Notes: a model not told the origin generated them from the sequence alone. 64,000 nt of DNA from Roseiarcus sp963721905 (GCA_963721905.1 CAVRMF010000029.1:1-64000); one strand, 5' to 3'; shown: positions 26,103 through 35,779, counted from the stretch's first letter. Numbers and translations: made by a program.

Positions 26103-26993
26103 ATGAATTCTTGCAGCAACCGTCGTGCCTTCGTCCTTGGCCTCGCGGCCGCCGCAGCCTCCGGTCCCGCTCGCGCCGCGTCGTCCTCCGCCGACGATCG
26201 CATGAAGCTCGCAAACGATCGTCTCGCGGCGATCGAAAAGCGCTAGGGCGGACGGCTCGGCGTGGTGGTGCTCGTTTCCGGCGGCGGACCGGCGCTCGCA
26301 TATCGCGCCGGCGAACGGTTCCCGATGTGCAGCACGTTCAAGCTCATGGCCTCGGCGGCGGTGCTCAAGCGCGTCGATGAGGGCAAGGAGCGGCTCGACC
26401 GCGTGATCCCCTACGGGCCGGCCGATCTCCTCGACTACGCTCCAGTCGCGAAGGCGCATGTGGCGGAAGGCGGCATGACGCTCGGGAGCCTATGCGCGGC
26501 GGCGATCGACTGGAGCGACAACACCGCCGCCAACCTGATTCTCGACGCCATCGGCGGCCCCGCGGGCTTCACCGCCTTCGTTCGTTCGGTCGGCGATTTC
26601 ACGACCAGGCTCGACCGCCACGAGCCCAGTCTCAACACGTCCGTTCCCGGCGACGAGCGCGACACGACAACGCCGCAGGCGATGGCCGAGGACGTGCGGA
26701 CAGCGCTGCTCGGCGACGTCCTCTCCGAGGCCTCGCGCGCGCAGCTCGAGGCCTGGCTCGTCAGCGACAAGGTCGGCGACAAGCGGCTGCGCGCCGGGCT
26801 CCCGCCGTCGTGGGGGATCGGCGACAAAACCGGCAGCGGCGATCACGGCACGGCGAATGTGGTGGCCATCATCCGCCCGCCCGCCCGGCCGCCGCTCATC
26901 GCCGCCGTCTACTACACCGAATCCGATGCTTCGATGGATGCGCGCAACGCGATCCATAAGGAGATCGGCGGGATTATCGCCGAGACGTTTTGA
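26103..26993 (+). pseudogene. class A beta-lactamase with premature TAG at 26244-26246
   Basis: The frame starts at ATG 26103 with a twin-Arg-containing export signal (NRRAFVLGLAAAAASGPARA), reads 47 codons, meets TAG, and then continues in the same frame to 26993. The downstream part has all class A motifs: S-T-F-K (Ser77-Lys80 counting through the stop), SDN in WSDNTAAN, the E-x-x-L-N omega-loop box in EPSLN, and KTG in GDKTGSGDHG. A TGG-to-TAG change would explain the stop (EKR-W-GGRLGV). A GTG at 26262 could start a product lacking the signal, which would not reach the periplasm. Confidence 0.88.
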
Positions 26994-27015
26994 CGAGTGA
27001 GGTCGGCCCGGAGCC

Positions 27016-27663
27016 TCAGCGGATCGATTTCGTAAACTCGGTCCGCCGCCCCAGGGCGTCGAGGCGTTCGATGACGTTGCGCGGGAGGCGGCGCGCTCTC
27101 GCGATGTCGACCGCGTCGCGGCCACGAGCATCCGCGATCGTCGGGTCGGCGCCGGCTTCGATCAGCAGATCGAGCGTCCTCAGCCGCTTGAGCCGCGCCG
27201 CATAGAGAATCGGCGTTTCGCTGTGCGTCCGGAGATTGAGCCTCGGCTTGCTTTTCAACAATTCGCGGCACATCTCGTCGTCGTCGCGCCAGACCGCGGC
27301 CCATAATGACGTGCTTGCGTCCGCGCCCAGCGCCAGCAGGAACCGTACGAGCGGTAGGTTCTCGCCGCGCGCGACCGCATACCAGAGCGGCGTGGCGCGA
27401 AAATCGCCTTCGTCCTCGTCCATCGGCGCCGCCAGCTCGAGATCGGCGCCAGCTTTGAGCAACGTAGCGACCGTCTCGATCCCATCGGACTCCCCGAGGC
27501 CCGAAGCGCCCGGCCGGACCGCGCAGGCCCGATGCAAGAGCGATCGCCCTTTGGAATCGACAACGCTGACCAGGCTTGGCGACGACGCGAGATACGCGCG
27601 AAGCGATGCGGCGTCCCACGTCCTGGCCGCATCGAAAGCAGCAGTTTTAGAGGGTTGTCTCAT
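27016..27663 (-). CDS. ankyrin-repeat protein
   Basis: 215 residues from the ATG at 27663; the frame continues upstream into the neighbouring helicase gene but that part is not homologous. Ankyrin-type repeats are visible as KGRSLLHRACAV, TVATLLKAGADLELA, TPLWYAVARGENLPLVRFLLALGAD, TPILYAARLKRLRTLDLLIEAGADPTIADARGRDAVDIA. It is likely a protein-interaction module without enzymatic function. It lies 19 bases downstream of the helicase gene and may share its transcript. Confidence 0.8.
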   Translation of the reverse strand: MRQPSKTAAFDAARTWDAASLRAYLASSPSLVSVVDSKGRSLLHRACAVRPGASGLGESDGIETVATLLKAGADLELAAPMDEDEGDFRATPLWYAVARGENLPLVRFLLALGADASTSLWAAVWRDDDEMCRELLKSKPRLNLRTHSETPILYAARLKRLRTLDLLIEAGADPTIADARGRDAVDIARARRLPRNVIERLDALGRRTEFTKSIR

Positions 27664-27682
27664 CGAGCGTTGTTCATCGCCT

Positions 27683-29752
27683 CTACCGCCACATCGACCG
27701 CATCCTTGCGGCGAGATCGACGCGCGGGCCATCGGCCACGACGCGCTGAGGCTCAGCCCCGGCCGCAGGCCAGGTCTCCCGCTCAAAGTGCTTGAGGAGC
27801 GGCGCGGGGATGAAGCGGGTGCGGCTCGCAAAGACGCTGCGGTCGCCGTTCTTCGGCTGGCCGTGGACATAGAAGCGCTGCGGGACGATCAGCGTCAGTT
27901 CGTCGCGGGCGCGCGTCATCGCGACATAGAGAAGGCGCCGCTCCTCCTCGATCTCCTCTGACGACCCCGTCGCGAGGTCGAAGGGAATGCACCCGTCGAC
28001 GCAGTTCAAGACGAAGACCGAGCGCCATTCCTGCCCCTTGGCGGAATGGATGGTCGAGAGGATGAGATAGTCCTCGTCGCGCAACGGCGCCCCCGCCTCG
28101 TCGCTGGTCGCGTCCGGCGGGTCGAGCGTGAGTTCGGTCAGGAACCGTTCGCGCGTGGGGAAGGAGGCGGCGATCCGCTCCAGCGCCTCGAGGTCGCCGA
28201 TCCGCATAGTGGCGTCGTCGTAGCGCGTCTCGAGAAGCGGGGAGAGCCAAGCGACAGCGTCGGCAAGCTCGCCCGGCCAGGGCGCGGCGCGGGACGCGAG
28301 GCGGCGCATCAAGCCGGCGAAGGCGGGGAAGCCCGCGCGCGCTCTTGATGGCGGCGCGAGCGCAGACAGCGCGGCAAAGCCGTCGTCGGCCGCCGCCGCG
28401 CCGACGATCGTCTCCGCGATCTTCGGACCGACGCCAGGCAGAAGCTGGGCGACGCGAAAGCCCGCGATGCGGTCGCGCGGATTTTCGGCAAAGCGCATCA
28501 GCGCGAGCGCATCCTTCACGTGCGCGGCGTCGAGAAACTTCAGGCCGCCGAACTTGACGAAGGGAATGTTGCGCCGCGTGAGCTCCAATTCGAGCGCGGC
28601 GCTGTGATGGGAGGCGCGAAACAGCACCGCCTGGGATTTGAGCGCGGTGCCGGCCTCGCGATTGGCGAGCACGCGGGTCGCCACGTATCGCGCCTGATCG
28701 GCCTCCTCCGCGACCGTCACCAGGGAAGGCGGTGCGCCGGACGCGCGGTCGCTCCACAGGTCCTTGGCGTAGCGTTCGGCTGCGAGCGCGATCACCGCAT
28801 TAGCAGCAGCGAGAATAGGCCCAGTCGAGCGATAGTTGCGGTCGAGCGTCACGACCCGCGCCGGCGGATCGAAGGCGACCGGAAAATCGAGGATGTTGCG
28901 CACCGTCGCGGCGCGGAAGGAATAGATCGCCTGCGCGTCGTCGCCGACGACGGTGAGGCCCCTGCCCCGGGGCCTCAGCGCGAGCACGATCTCGCCCTGG
29001 AGCGCATTGGTGTCCTGATACTCGTCGACGAGGAGATGATCGAAGCGCTGGGCGACCTCGGCGGCGATCACGGGCTCCGCCAGCATCTGGGCGAAATAGA
29101 GCAGGAGGTCGTCGTAATCGAGCACGTTCTGACACTGTTTCGCCTCGACGTAGGCGCCAAACAGCGCGCGAAGAGCCTCCTCGTGCGCGGCGACCCACGG
29201 GAACCATTTGCCGATGGTCTGGCCGAGGTCGCCCCGCGCGTTGACGACACGCGAATAGATCGCAAGGCACGTCCCCTTGGTCGGAAAGCGCTCCTTTGTC
29301 TCCGTGAGGCGTGCCTCGTGCCGCGCCCAGTTCATGAGGTCCGCGGAATCTTCGCGGTCGTGGATGGTGAACTGCGGATCAAGTCCGAGGCGCGGCGCGT
29401 ATTCGCGCAGGAGCCGTGCGCCGATCGCATGAAACGTGCCGGAATAAGCCGGCGTCGCCGCGGCCGCGGCTTCGGGCGCAAGGCGGCGGGCGAGCAGCCG
29501 CTCGACGCGCCGGCCGAGTTCCGCCGCCGCGCGGCGCGAGAATGTCGCCAGCATGATGCGCTTCGGATCGGCGCCGGCGAGGATCAGCGCCGCGACCCGA
29601 TGGGCCAGCATCGCCGTCTTGCCGGAGCCGGCGCCGGCAATGACAAGCAGCGGGCCGGGGCCGGCCGCATCGCCGATCCCGTGCTCGACCGCGAGCATCT
29701 GAGCCGGGTTGAGCTCGACTGCGGGCGCCGAACGAATCAGGGCGAGCGACAT
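27683..29752 (-). CDS. UvrD/PcrA-type superfamily 1 ATP-dependent DNA helicase
   Basis: 689 residues. SF1A helicase motifs in order: Q motif LNPAQMLAVEHG, Walker A VIAGAGSGKTAMLAHR, motif Ia ATFSRRAAAELGRR, motif II LLVDEYQDTNALQ, motif III GDDAQAIYSFRAA, motif IV LDRNYRSTGPI, motif V LSTIHSAKGQEWRSVFVLN, and motif VI LLYVAMTRARDEL. It unwinds DNA 3'-5' in repair or recombination. It is somewhat shorter than UvrD (about 720), so it is best called a UvrD-family helicase rather than UvrD itself. The start at ATG 29752 fits the N-terminal motif spacing. Confidence 0.93.
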   Translation of the reverse strand: MSLALIRSAPAVELNPAQMLAVEHGIGDAAGPGPLLVIAGAGSGKTAMLAHRVAALILAGADPKRIMLATFSRRAAAELGRRVERLLARRLAPEAAAAATPAYSGTFHAIGARLLREYAPRLGLDPQFTIHDREDSADLMNWARHEARLTETKERFPTKGTCLAIYSRVVNARGDLGQTIGKWFPWVAAHEEALRALFGAYVEAKQCQNVLDYDDLLLYFAQMLAEPVIAAEVAQRFDHLLVDEYQDTNALQGEIVLALRPRGRGLTVVGDDAQAIYSFRAATVRNILDFPVAFDPPARVVTLDRNYRSTGPILAAANAVIALAAERYAKDLWSDRASGAPPSLVTVAEEADQARYVATRVLANREAGTALKSQAVLFRASHHSAALELELTRRNIPFVKFGGLKFLDAAHVKDALALMRFAENPRDRIAGFRVAQLLPGVGPKIAETIVGAAAADDGFAALSALAPPSRARAGFPAFAGLMRRLASRAAPWPGELADAVAWLSPLLETRYDDATMRIGDLEALERIAASFPTRERFLTELTLDPPDATSDEAGAPLRDEDYLILSTIHSAKGQEWRSVFVLNCVDGCIPFDLATGSSEEIEEERRLLYVAMTRARDELTLIVPQRFYVHGQPKNGDRSVFASRTRFIPAPLLKHFERETWPAAGAEPQRVVADGPRVDLAARMRSMWR

Positions 29753-29808
29753 GGGCCGAACGCAACCATGTTTCGCGCTTTGTTCGCAAGGGCGGTGGAC
29801 ACATGCCT

Positions 29809-30013
29809 CAGGGCAATCGCTTCAGGTTAGCGAGAAGTTAAGAATGGGTCTCCGGCCATACTCTTACGGCCGCGCAAGCCAATCCGGCCTTGGTCCGAAC
29901 CGCCGAATTCGCGAACACGAATGCTTTTGGCGGCAATAAATTCAACGTCGAGGCAACAATTTCGACGTTTGCTAGCGTTTGCTAACGCGAATTTACCTGA
30001 AGCGATCCCCCTG
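29809..30013. mobile_element. 205-bp miniature element (MITE) with 10-bp target duplication
   Basis: Ends CAGGGCAATCGCTTCAGG (left) and its inverse CCTGAAGCGATCCCCCTG (right) form terminal inverted repeats. Perfect 10-bp direct repeats ACACATGCCT flank it at 29799-29808 and 30014-30023. It has no transposase. A close copy is at 47394-47588; this copy is 10 bp longer because of an internal GTTTGCTAGC-type repeat. The ends match the right end of the ISAs1-family remnant at 48473, so that transposase probably mobilised it. Confidence 0.88.
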
Positions 30014-30062
30014 ACACATGCCTATGGCTTAGCTAAGTTGTGAACTAATCAGGAGCGATGTT

Positions 30063-30293
30063 ATGTCGACCGTGACGATCCACGACGCCAAGACGAACCT
30101 TTCCAAACTCATAGCCCGCGTCGAAGCGGGCGAGGAGATCGTGATTGCGCGCGGCAAGACCCCGGTGGCGCGCCTGACGCCCATTCGCGCGCCGCCGGCG
30201 ACGCGCCGTTTTGGCGCGCTGAAAGGGATCATCAGCGTGGGCCCGGAGTTCTTCGAGCCACTCTCGGACGCGGACATTGGGGAATGGGAGTAG
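30063..30293 (+). CDS. Phd/YefM-family antitoxin
   Basis: 76 residues. N-terminal Phd/YefM fold TVTIHDAKTNLSKLIARVEAGEEIVIARGKTPVARLTP, which both binds DNA and dimerises; the C-terminal tail (PEFFEPLSDADIGEWE) is acidic and should wrap the toxin. The stop is 4 bases before the toxin GTG. Phd-type antitoxins usually repress their own operon; the MITE inserted 50 bases upstream may affect that promoter. Confidence 0.9.
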   Translation: MSTVTIHDAKTNLSKLIARVEAGEEIVIARGKTPVARLTPIRAPPATRRFGALKGIISVGPEFFEPLSDADIGEWE

Positions 30294-30297
30294 ACGG

Positions 30298-30684
30298 GTG
30301 CGCTTGCTCCTCGACACGCACGCATTGCTATGGTGGCTGGCCGGAGACGAGAACTTAAGCGCAAGCGCCAGAACAGCTGTCAGTGAAGATGCAAACGCCA
30401 TATTCGTCAGCGCCGCATCGACCTGGGAAATTGCGACGAAGCATCGATTGGGTAAGCTGCCCGGCGCGAACGCGATAGCCTCTGACCTTGCCGGCGCGAT
30501 CAAATCCCAAGGGTTCCTTGGCTTGCCGATCACGATTCGTCATGGCGAGGCTGCCGGCGCGCGGCCCGGACCCCATCGCGATCCGTTTGACCGCATGCTG
30601 ATCGCCCAATCGACGCTTGAGGATCTCATGCTGGTTTCCAACGAGCGCGCCTTCGATGCCTATGGCGTGCAGCGCCTGTGGTGA
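30298..30684 (+). CDS. PIN-domain (VapC-like) toxin
   Basis: 128 residues from GTG 30298. It has PIN-domain acidic residues in LLLDTHALLWWLAG (Asp6), STWEIATKHRLGKL (Glu), DPFDRMLIAQ (Asp) and the final SNERAFDAYG, as in the VapC subgroup paired with Phd-type antitoxins. It is a putative Mg-dependent RNase that stops translation until neutralised. The first Met alternative at 30277 overlaps the antitoxin; the GTG gives the canonical LLLDTHALLWW start. Confidence 0.9.
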   Translation: MRLLLDTHALLWWLAGDENLSASARTAVSEDANAIFVSAASTWEIATKHRLGKLPGANAIASDLAGAIKSQGFLGLPITIRHGEAAGARPGPHRDPFDRMLIAQSTLEDLMLVSNERAFDAYGVQRLW

Positions 30685-30976
30685 CGGCTTCCGCTTCGCA
30701 GAATAGGCGACCGGAAGGCGAGACACCGCGGGCTGGCGCCCGCCGGCAAGCGCGGCGCAAGGGATAATAATCCACATCCTTAGCGTTATTGTGTAAAATT
30801 GATTTGCGCCCGATAATCGTTTTGCGTAAAGTGTGTCAGCGGCGGCTTTCCTCTCGCTTGGAAGATGCCCGTGCGGCGCATCGAACAGCGGAAGCCCAGT
30901 CAAACCGGTTGTCAGTGCGATTTGGCGAGGGTTACCCTGGCATCGATATTCAAATATATGGTGCGGAGTTTATTCT
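30685..30976. other. intergenic region, nothing recognised
   Basis: About 290 bases after the toxin gene. It contains an AT-rich stretch near 30765-30800 (ATAATAATCC, GCGTTATTGTG) that could hold the promoter for the next small gene, but no convincing consensus. Confidence 0.3.
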
Positions 30977-31234
30977 ATGCGTGGCGAAACGCAGTCTTTG
31001 GCGGATCTAAGCCAGGATCTTCGTGAAACTGAAGGCTTTATCAGTATATTGGAAAGCGCGAGCCGAGAGCTTAAGATCATCATCGATTGGGACGATTCCG
31101 TTCGGCCGGACCCCCAGCGCGGACAGCAGTTGACGTCCATTGCTGAGCAACTCGCCATCGCGCGCGTTAAGAAGGCGGCGCTGGCGCGGCGGATCGAACG
31201 GCTGCAGACGAAGCGTAGTCAGCGCCGCGTTTGA
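30977..31234 (+). CDS. hypothetical helical protein (85 aa)
   Basis: ATG at 30977. The 85-residue product is strongly helical and charged (SLADLSQDLRETEGFISILESASRELKIII, then LTSIAEQLAIARVKKAALARRIERLQTKRSQRR). A basic C-terminus could bind nucleic acid. No family recognised; the reading frame is plausible by codon use only. Confidence 0.5.
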   Translation: MRGETQSLADLSQDLRETEGFISILESASRELKIIIDWDDSVRPDPQRGQQLTSIAEQLAIARVKKAALARRIERLQTKRSQRRV

Positions 31235-31378
31235 TCCTCTGCGCCGCCTGCGCCTGGGGTCGGCGGCCAGCGGCGCCAGCGCCGAGGCGCGTCTTCATTC
31301 CAGCGTCCAATTGCGGCGCCGGCGAAATGCCCCTATGGCTCGCCGGAATTCGATGAACGTCGAGGCCGGCCGCCGCCC

Positions 31379-32422
31379 ATGAAAGCTCCGCGCAGATATT
31401 TCGAGCCGCTCGCGATCGGCGCGCCGCGCCCGCTCCTCGAACTGCCGTCCCGGCTCGAGCGCATGATTCATTTCGTGCCGCCGCATAACGAGAAAGTGCG
31501 GGCGAAGGCGAGCGAGCTCGCGGGCCAGGTCGACGTCGTGCTCGGCAATCTCGAGGATGCGATCCCGGTCGAAGCCAAGATCGCCGCGCGCGAGGGCGTG
31601 ATCGCCATGGCGAAGGCGACCGACTTCCGCGCGACGGGCCTTTGGGTGCGCGTCAACGCGCTGAACTCGCCCTGGTTTCTGGACGACATGACGCGGCTCG
31701 TCGGCGAGATCGGCGACAAGCTCGAGGTCGTGATGATCCCCAAGGTCGAGGGCGATTGGGACATCCATTTTGTCGATCAGTATCTGGCGCTGCTCGAGGC
31801 GCGGCACGGGCTTAAAAAGCCTATTCTCGTGCACGCGATCCTCGAGACCGCGCAGGGCGTCAACAATGTCGCTTCGATCGCGGTGGCTTCCCCGCGGATG
31901 CACGGAATGAGCCTGGGTCCGGCCGATCTCGCCGCCTCGCGCGCGATGAAGACGACGCGCGTCGGCGGCGGCCATCCCGACTATAAAGTGCTCGCCGACC
32001 CCCCCGAGCCCGGCGCGGCGCGCCTCAGCGCCCAGCAGGATCCATGGCACTATACGATCGCGCGCATGGTCGATGCCTGCGCGGCCAACGGCATCAAGCC
32101 GTTCTATGGGCCGTTCGGCGATTTTTCCGATCCGGCCGCTTGCGAGGCGCAGTTCCGCAACGCCTTCCTGCTCGGCTGCGTCGGTGCCTGGACCCTGCAC
32201 CCGAGCCAGATCGCCATCGCCAAGAAGGTGTTCTCGCCCGACCCGGCGGAGGTCGCCTTCGCGCGCAGGATTCTGGCCGCCATGCCGGACGGCTCCGGCG
32301 CGGTGATGATCGACGGCAAGATGCAGGACGATGCGACCTGGAAGCAGGCGCGCGTCATCGTCGAGCTCGCCAAACAGGTCGCGGCGAGAGACGCCGAATA
32401 TGCCGCGGTCTATCAGCTCTGA
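31379..32422 (+). CDS. HpcH/HpaI-CitE family CoA-ester lyase, malyl-CoA lyase-like
   Basis: 347 residues. CitE-type TIM-barrel with the conserved start RMIHFVPPHNEKVRAKASELAGQVDVVLGNLEDAIP (Glu/Asp metal ligands), WVRVNALNSPWFLDDM, VVMIPKVEGDWDIHFVD, HAILETAQGVNNVASIA, and SLGPADLAAS. The length and the WTLHPSQIAIAKKVFSP segment (general base Asp/His region) match the malyl-CoA/methylmalyl-CoA lyase group of alphaproteobacteria. It should cleave or form malyl-CoA from glyoxylate and acetyl-CoA; the exact substrate is not certain. A second CitE-like protein lies at 37077. Confidence 0.85.
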   Translation: MKAPRRYFEPLAIGAPRPLLELPSRLERMIHFVPPHNEKVRAKASELAGQVDVVLGNLEDAIPVEAKIAAREGVIAMAKATDFRATGLWVRVNALNSPWFLDDMTRLVGEIGDKLEVVMIPKVEGDWDIHFVDQYLALLEARHGLKKPILVHAILETAQGVNNVASIAVASPRMHGMSLGPADLAASRAMKTTRVGGGHPDYKVLADPPEPGAARLSAQQDPWHYTIARMVDACAANGIKPFYGPFGDFSDPAACEAQFRNAFLLGCVGAWTLHPSQIAIAKKVFSPDPAEVAFARRILAAMPDGSGAVMIDGKMQDDATWKQARVIVELAKQVAARDAEYAAVYQL

Positions 32423-32477
32423 ACGAGCCGTCGAATTGCGAATTGACGAGCCGTCAGCCTCGGTTTAGGTCAGATTC

Positions 32478-32809
32478 ATGACGACGCGCATGGCCAAATT
32501 TGACATCGGTCAGGTGGTTAAGCACCGCATCTATCCGTTCCGGGGCGTCATTTTTGACGTCGATCCCACCTTCGCCAACACCGAAGAATGGTGGCGCTCG
32601 ATCCCGGCGGAGATCCGTCCGTCCAAGGACCAGCCGTTCTACCATCTCTACGCCGAAAACGCCGACAGCCAGTATATCGCCTATGTGTCGGAACAGAATC
32701 TTCTGCCCGACGAATCGGGGCGCCGGTGCGCCATCCGCAGGTCAGCGAGACGTTCGAAAGAACGCCCGACGGCCGATATCGCTTTCGCGGAAAATCGCTC
32801 GCGAGCTGA
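32478..32809 (+). CDS. hspQ: heat-shock protein HspQ (YccV-like), one-base frameshift
   Basis: HspQ binds hemimethylated oriC-type DNA and acts as a Lon specificity factor. The conserved text AKFDIGQVVKHRIYPFRGVIFDVDPTFANTEEWW and QPFYHLYAENADSQYIAYVSEQNLLPDESG is intact. At the G run 32717-32720 one G appears missing: adding it gives APVRHPQVSETFERTPDGRYRFRGKSLAS and a stop at 32807-32809, for a 110-residue protein of normal size. As given, the frame runs on into nonsense until 32969. Affecting a conserved short gene, this looks like a homopolymer sequencing error. Confidence 0.85.
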
Positions 32810-32894
32810 GACGAGGCGCTCGCCAGAAGCCCGGACATCAAAGGCGCGCCCGGCTCCCCGGACACGCCTTTTTCTTTCGGCTCCTATCGCCGCG

Positions 32895-33698
32895 CTACTG
32901 TTTCGGCTCAGGGGCGGGAGCGGCGGCCGGAGCAGCTGCGGCGGCGGGAGCGGCAGGAGCGGCTGCTGAAGGCGCGGCCGCGCCGCCCTGCTGCTGTTGC
33001 AGCTCAAGCTGCTTGCGCTGCTCTTCGGCCTTTTTCTGCAACTGCTGCTGCAGCTGCTGGCGCTGCTGCTCCAGAAGCTTGGGATCGGTCGGCTTGCCGT
33101 CGAAGGACGGGCCGAAATCCTTGAGCGGGATGTTGAACGTCAATTCCCGGCCGGAGGGCGCGCCGCCGGGAACCCGCATCACGACGCTCAGATTCTGGCC
33201 CTTTTTCAGGGCCGCGAGCGTGCTCGCCCCGATTTCGATCTCGGCGGAGCAGGCGTTCTGGAAGCACATGTCATATTTGCCCTCGATCGGCTCGCCCTTG
33301 TCGATGATGACGCGGAACCCCGGCTTCAACATCATGCCGATCGGCAGCATCAGGAGGCGCAACCTGCGCTTCTCCTCGCCCGCCAGCTCGAAGACGTTGA
33401 TGCTGATCATCGGCGGTTGGTCGGCCGACGTCGCGAAGTCGCGCATGGTGGCGCACGCGTCCTTGCCGGTGTTGGGCTCCTTGGCGCAGAACTTGGCCCA
33501 TTGCGGCTCGGGCGACACGAGGTCGACCTTCGAGGGCGGCGGAGGCGGCGCGGGCTGGCCGGGGGCAGGCTGGCCGGGGGCAGGTTGGGCGCCGGGGGCC
33601 GGCTGCGCCGGCGCGTTCTGCGCGACGGCGGAGGCTGCGCCGAGCGCCAGGCTCAATGCGAGCGCTGCGGCGCCCAAGCGCGTGACATGAAAACTCAT
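32895..33698 (-). CDS. invasion-associated locus B (IalB) family protein
   Basis: About 267 residues from ATG 33698. Signal peptide (AAALALSLALGAASAVAQ) followed by a Pro/Ala/Gln-rich linker, then the IalB domain with WAKFCAKEPNTGKDACATMRDFATS, RLLMLPIGMMLKPGFRVIIDKGEPI and CFQNACSAEIEIG (paired cysteines). It ends in a long Gln-rich and Ala/Pro-rich tail. IalB proteins are periplasmic or outer-envelope proteins of Rhizobiales with unclear function. The ORF is open far upstream, but the ATG at 33698 gives the signal peptide. Confidence 0.88.
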   Translation of the reverse strand: MSFHVTRLGAAALALSLALGAASAVAQNAPAQPAPGAQPAPGQPAPGQPAPPPPPSKVDLVSPEPQWAKFCAKEPNTGKDACATMRDFATSADQPPMISINVFELAGEEKRRLRLLMLPIGMMLKPGFRVIIDKGEPIEGKYDMCFQNACSAEIEIGASTLAALKKGQNLSVVMRVPGGAPSGRELTFNIPLKDFGPSFDGKPTDPKLLEQQRQQLQQQLQKKAEEQRKQLELQQQQGGAAAPSAAAPAAPAAAAAPAAAPAPEPKQ

Positions 33699-33976
33699 AA
33701 TCGTCCTTTCAGGCCGTAGGAATTGATCGCGATTGCCTCGCAGCCACGCGTCCAGCGTCAGTCGGCGCCCTCGGTTCGGCTTCGGCGAGCCTTCGGGCGA
33801 CAATATGACGCGACGGCGGCGGTCACGGGCGATTTCTTCAGTGCGCGCCCTCTTTCCACATTCGGCGCGACAATCCAATAACATTTTGGCCGCGGCGCCC
33901 TCCGGGGCTCTCCCGCCTTGGAAAAATGGCCGGCAGGCGAACAGTCGGCGCAATTGTCGGGTGCTAAGCTCAAGCA

Positions 33977-35779
33977 ATGGCAGGTCTTGCGATTCGTCTA
34001 GCGCTCAGCGCCGCTTTGCTGGTCGCTGCCGTTGCCGCGCGCGCCGAGATTGGCGAGTCGGTTGGCGCGATTGCGATGCATGGCGAGCCGGCGCTGCCGC
34101 CCGGCTTCACGCATCTTCCTTACGTCAACCCCGACGCGCCCAAGGGCGGCCGGCTCAATCTCGCCTATCTCGGCGCGTTCGACAGCCTGAACCCCTACAA
34201 CGTCAAGGCGTTGTCGACCGCGCAGGGCCTTATCGGCAATGTCTATCAGTCGCTGATGGCCCGGTCCGACGACGAGCCGTTCACCCTTTACGGGCTCATC
34301 GCCAGGAGCCTCGAGATCAACGAGGCCCGGGACAGGCTCGTCTTCCATCTCGACCGGTCCGCGCATTTCTCGGACGGCTCGCCAATCACCTCCGCCGATG
34401 TCCTCTACACCTTCAATCTCCTGAAGGCGAAAGGCCGTCCGCAGCAGCGCGCCGCCTTCAGTCTCGTGAAATCCATCGACGCGCCGGACGACTGGACCGT
34501 TCGCTACGATCTTTCGGGCGCCAACGACCGGGAGCTGCCGCTGACGCTCGCCATCATGCCCGTCCTCTCGCGCGCCCACACCGACGCGGAACATTTCGAG
34601 GATCAGACGCTGCAGATTCCGGTCGCGTCCGGGCCCTATCGCGTGGCGGAGGTCAAGCCCGGGGAGCGGCTCGTTCTCGAGCGCGATCCAAACTACTGGG
34701 CACGCGATTTGCCGATCTCCAAAGGCCTCTATAACTTCGACACGATCCGCATCGACTATTTTCGCGACGCGACCGCCATGTTCGAGGCCTTCAAGGCGGG
34801 GCTCATCGACTTCCGTATCGAGGAAGACGCGACGCGCTGGCGGTCCGAATACGATTTCCCCGCCATCAAGGACGGCCGCATCGTCAAGGACACAATCCCG
34901 AACGGCCTGCCGAAGGGCGTCTCGGGCTTCGCCTTCAACACGCGCCGCGCGCTCTTCGCCGACGCGCGCGCGCGCGAGGCGCTCGCCTCGATGTTCGACT
35001 TCGAGTGGATCAACGCCAACCTCTACGCCGGCGCGTTCAAACGCTCCGAGGGCTTCTTCGACGACAGCGAATTGTCGTCGATCGGCCGGCCAGCCTCAAG
35101 CCGCGAGCGCGCGTTGCTCGCGCCCTTCCCCGGCGTGGTGCGCGACGATGTGATGGAGGGCCGGTGGCGGGCGCCGGCGTCCGACGGGACTGGACGCGAC
35201 CGCTCGCTTGCCCGCGCTGCGATCGACAAGCTCGAGACCGCGGGCTATGCGCTCAAGGACGGGCGCCTCGTCGATCGCGGCGGCAACCCGTTCGCCTTCG
35301 AGGTCACGGTCAAGAACCGCGAGGAAGAACGCCTCGCGCTCGCCTATGCGCGCAATCTCGCACGGATCGGGGTCACGGCGAACGTGCGGCTGGTCGACGA
35401 GGTCCAGTTTCAGCGGCGGCGCGCGCGGTTCGATTTCGACATGATGATCGGCACGTGGACCGCGTCGCCGTCGCCCGGCAATGAGCAGCGCGGCCGCTGG
35501 AGCTCGGCCGCGGCCAATGCCGAAGGCGCCTACAACATCTCCGGCGCGGCCTCGCCGGCGATCGACGCGATGATCGCGGCCATTCTGGCGGCCAGGAGCA
35601 AGGAGGATTTCATCGCCGCGGTGCGCGCGCTCGACCGGGTGCTGATCTCCGGCTTCTACATCGTGCCGCTTTACTATGCGCCCGAGCAGTGGATCGCCTA
35701 TTCGAGCAAGCTCGGCCGGCCCGAGAGGACGCCGCTCTTTGGCGTCGATCTCGCCGCTTGGTGGAGGCGCGAGCCGTAA
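33977..35779 (+). CDS. extracellular solute-binding protein family 5 (YejA-like peptide-binding protein)
   Basis: 600 residues, with signal peptide (LAIRLALSAALLVAAVAARA). Family-5 signature text: FTHLPYVNPDAPKGGRLNLAYLGAFDSLNPYNVKA, LVFHLDRSAHFSDGSPITSADVLYTFNLLK, and ASGPYRVAEVKPGERLVLERDPNYWARDLP, typical of YejA-type oligopeptide-binding proteins including the GLYNFDTIRIDYFRDATAMFEAFKAGLIDFR segment. The permease and ATPase genes (yejBEF) are not adjacent, so this is an orphan or the set is elsewhere. Likely imports peptides (YejABEF relatives also import microcin C). Confidence 0.9.
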   Translation: MAGLAIRLALSAALLVAAVAARAEIGESVGAIAMHGEPALPPGFTHLPYVNPDAPKGGRLNLAYLGAFDSLNPYNVKALSTAQGLIGNVYQSLMARSDDEPFTLYGLIARSLEINEARDRLVFHLDRSAHFSDGSPITSADVLYTFNLLKAKGRPQQRAAFSLVKSIDAPDDWTVRYDLSGANDRELPLTLAIMPVLSRAHTDAEHFEDQTLQIPVASGPYRVAEVKPGERLVLERDPNYWARDLPISKGLYNFDTIRIDYFRDATAMFEAFKAGLIDFRIEEDATRWRSEYDFPAIKDGRIVKDTIPNGLPKGVSGFAFNTRRALFADARAREALASMFDFEWINANLYAGAFKRSEGFFDDSELSSIGRPASSRERALLAPFPGVVRDDVMEGRWRAPASDGTGRDRSLARAAIDKLETAGYALKDGRLVDRGGNPFAFEVTVKNREEERLALAYARNLARIGVTANVRLVDEVQFQRRRARFDFDMMIGTWTASPSPGNEQRGRWSSAAANAEGAYNISGAASPAIDAMIAAILAARSKEDFIAAVRALDRVLISGFYIVPLYYAPEQWIAYSSKLGRPERTPLFGVDLAAWWRREP

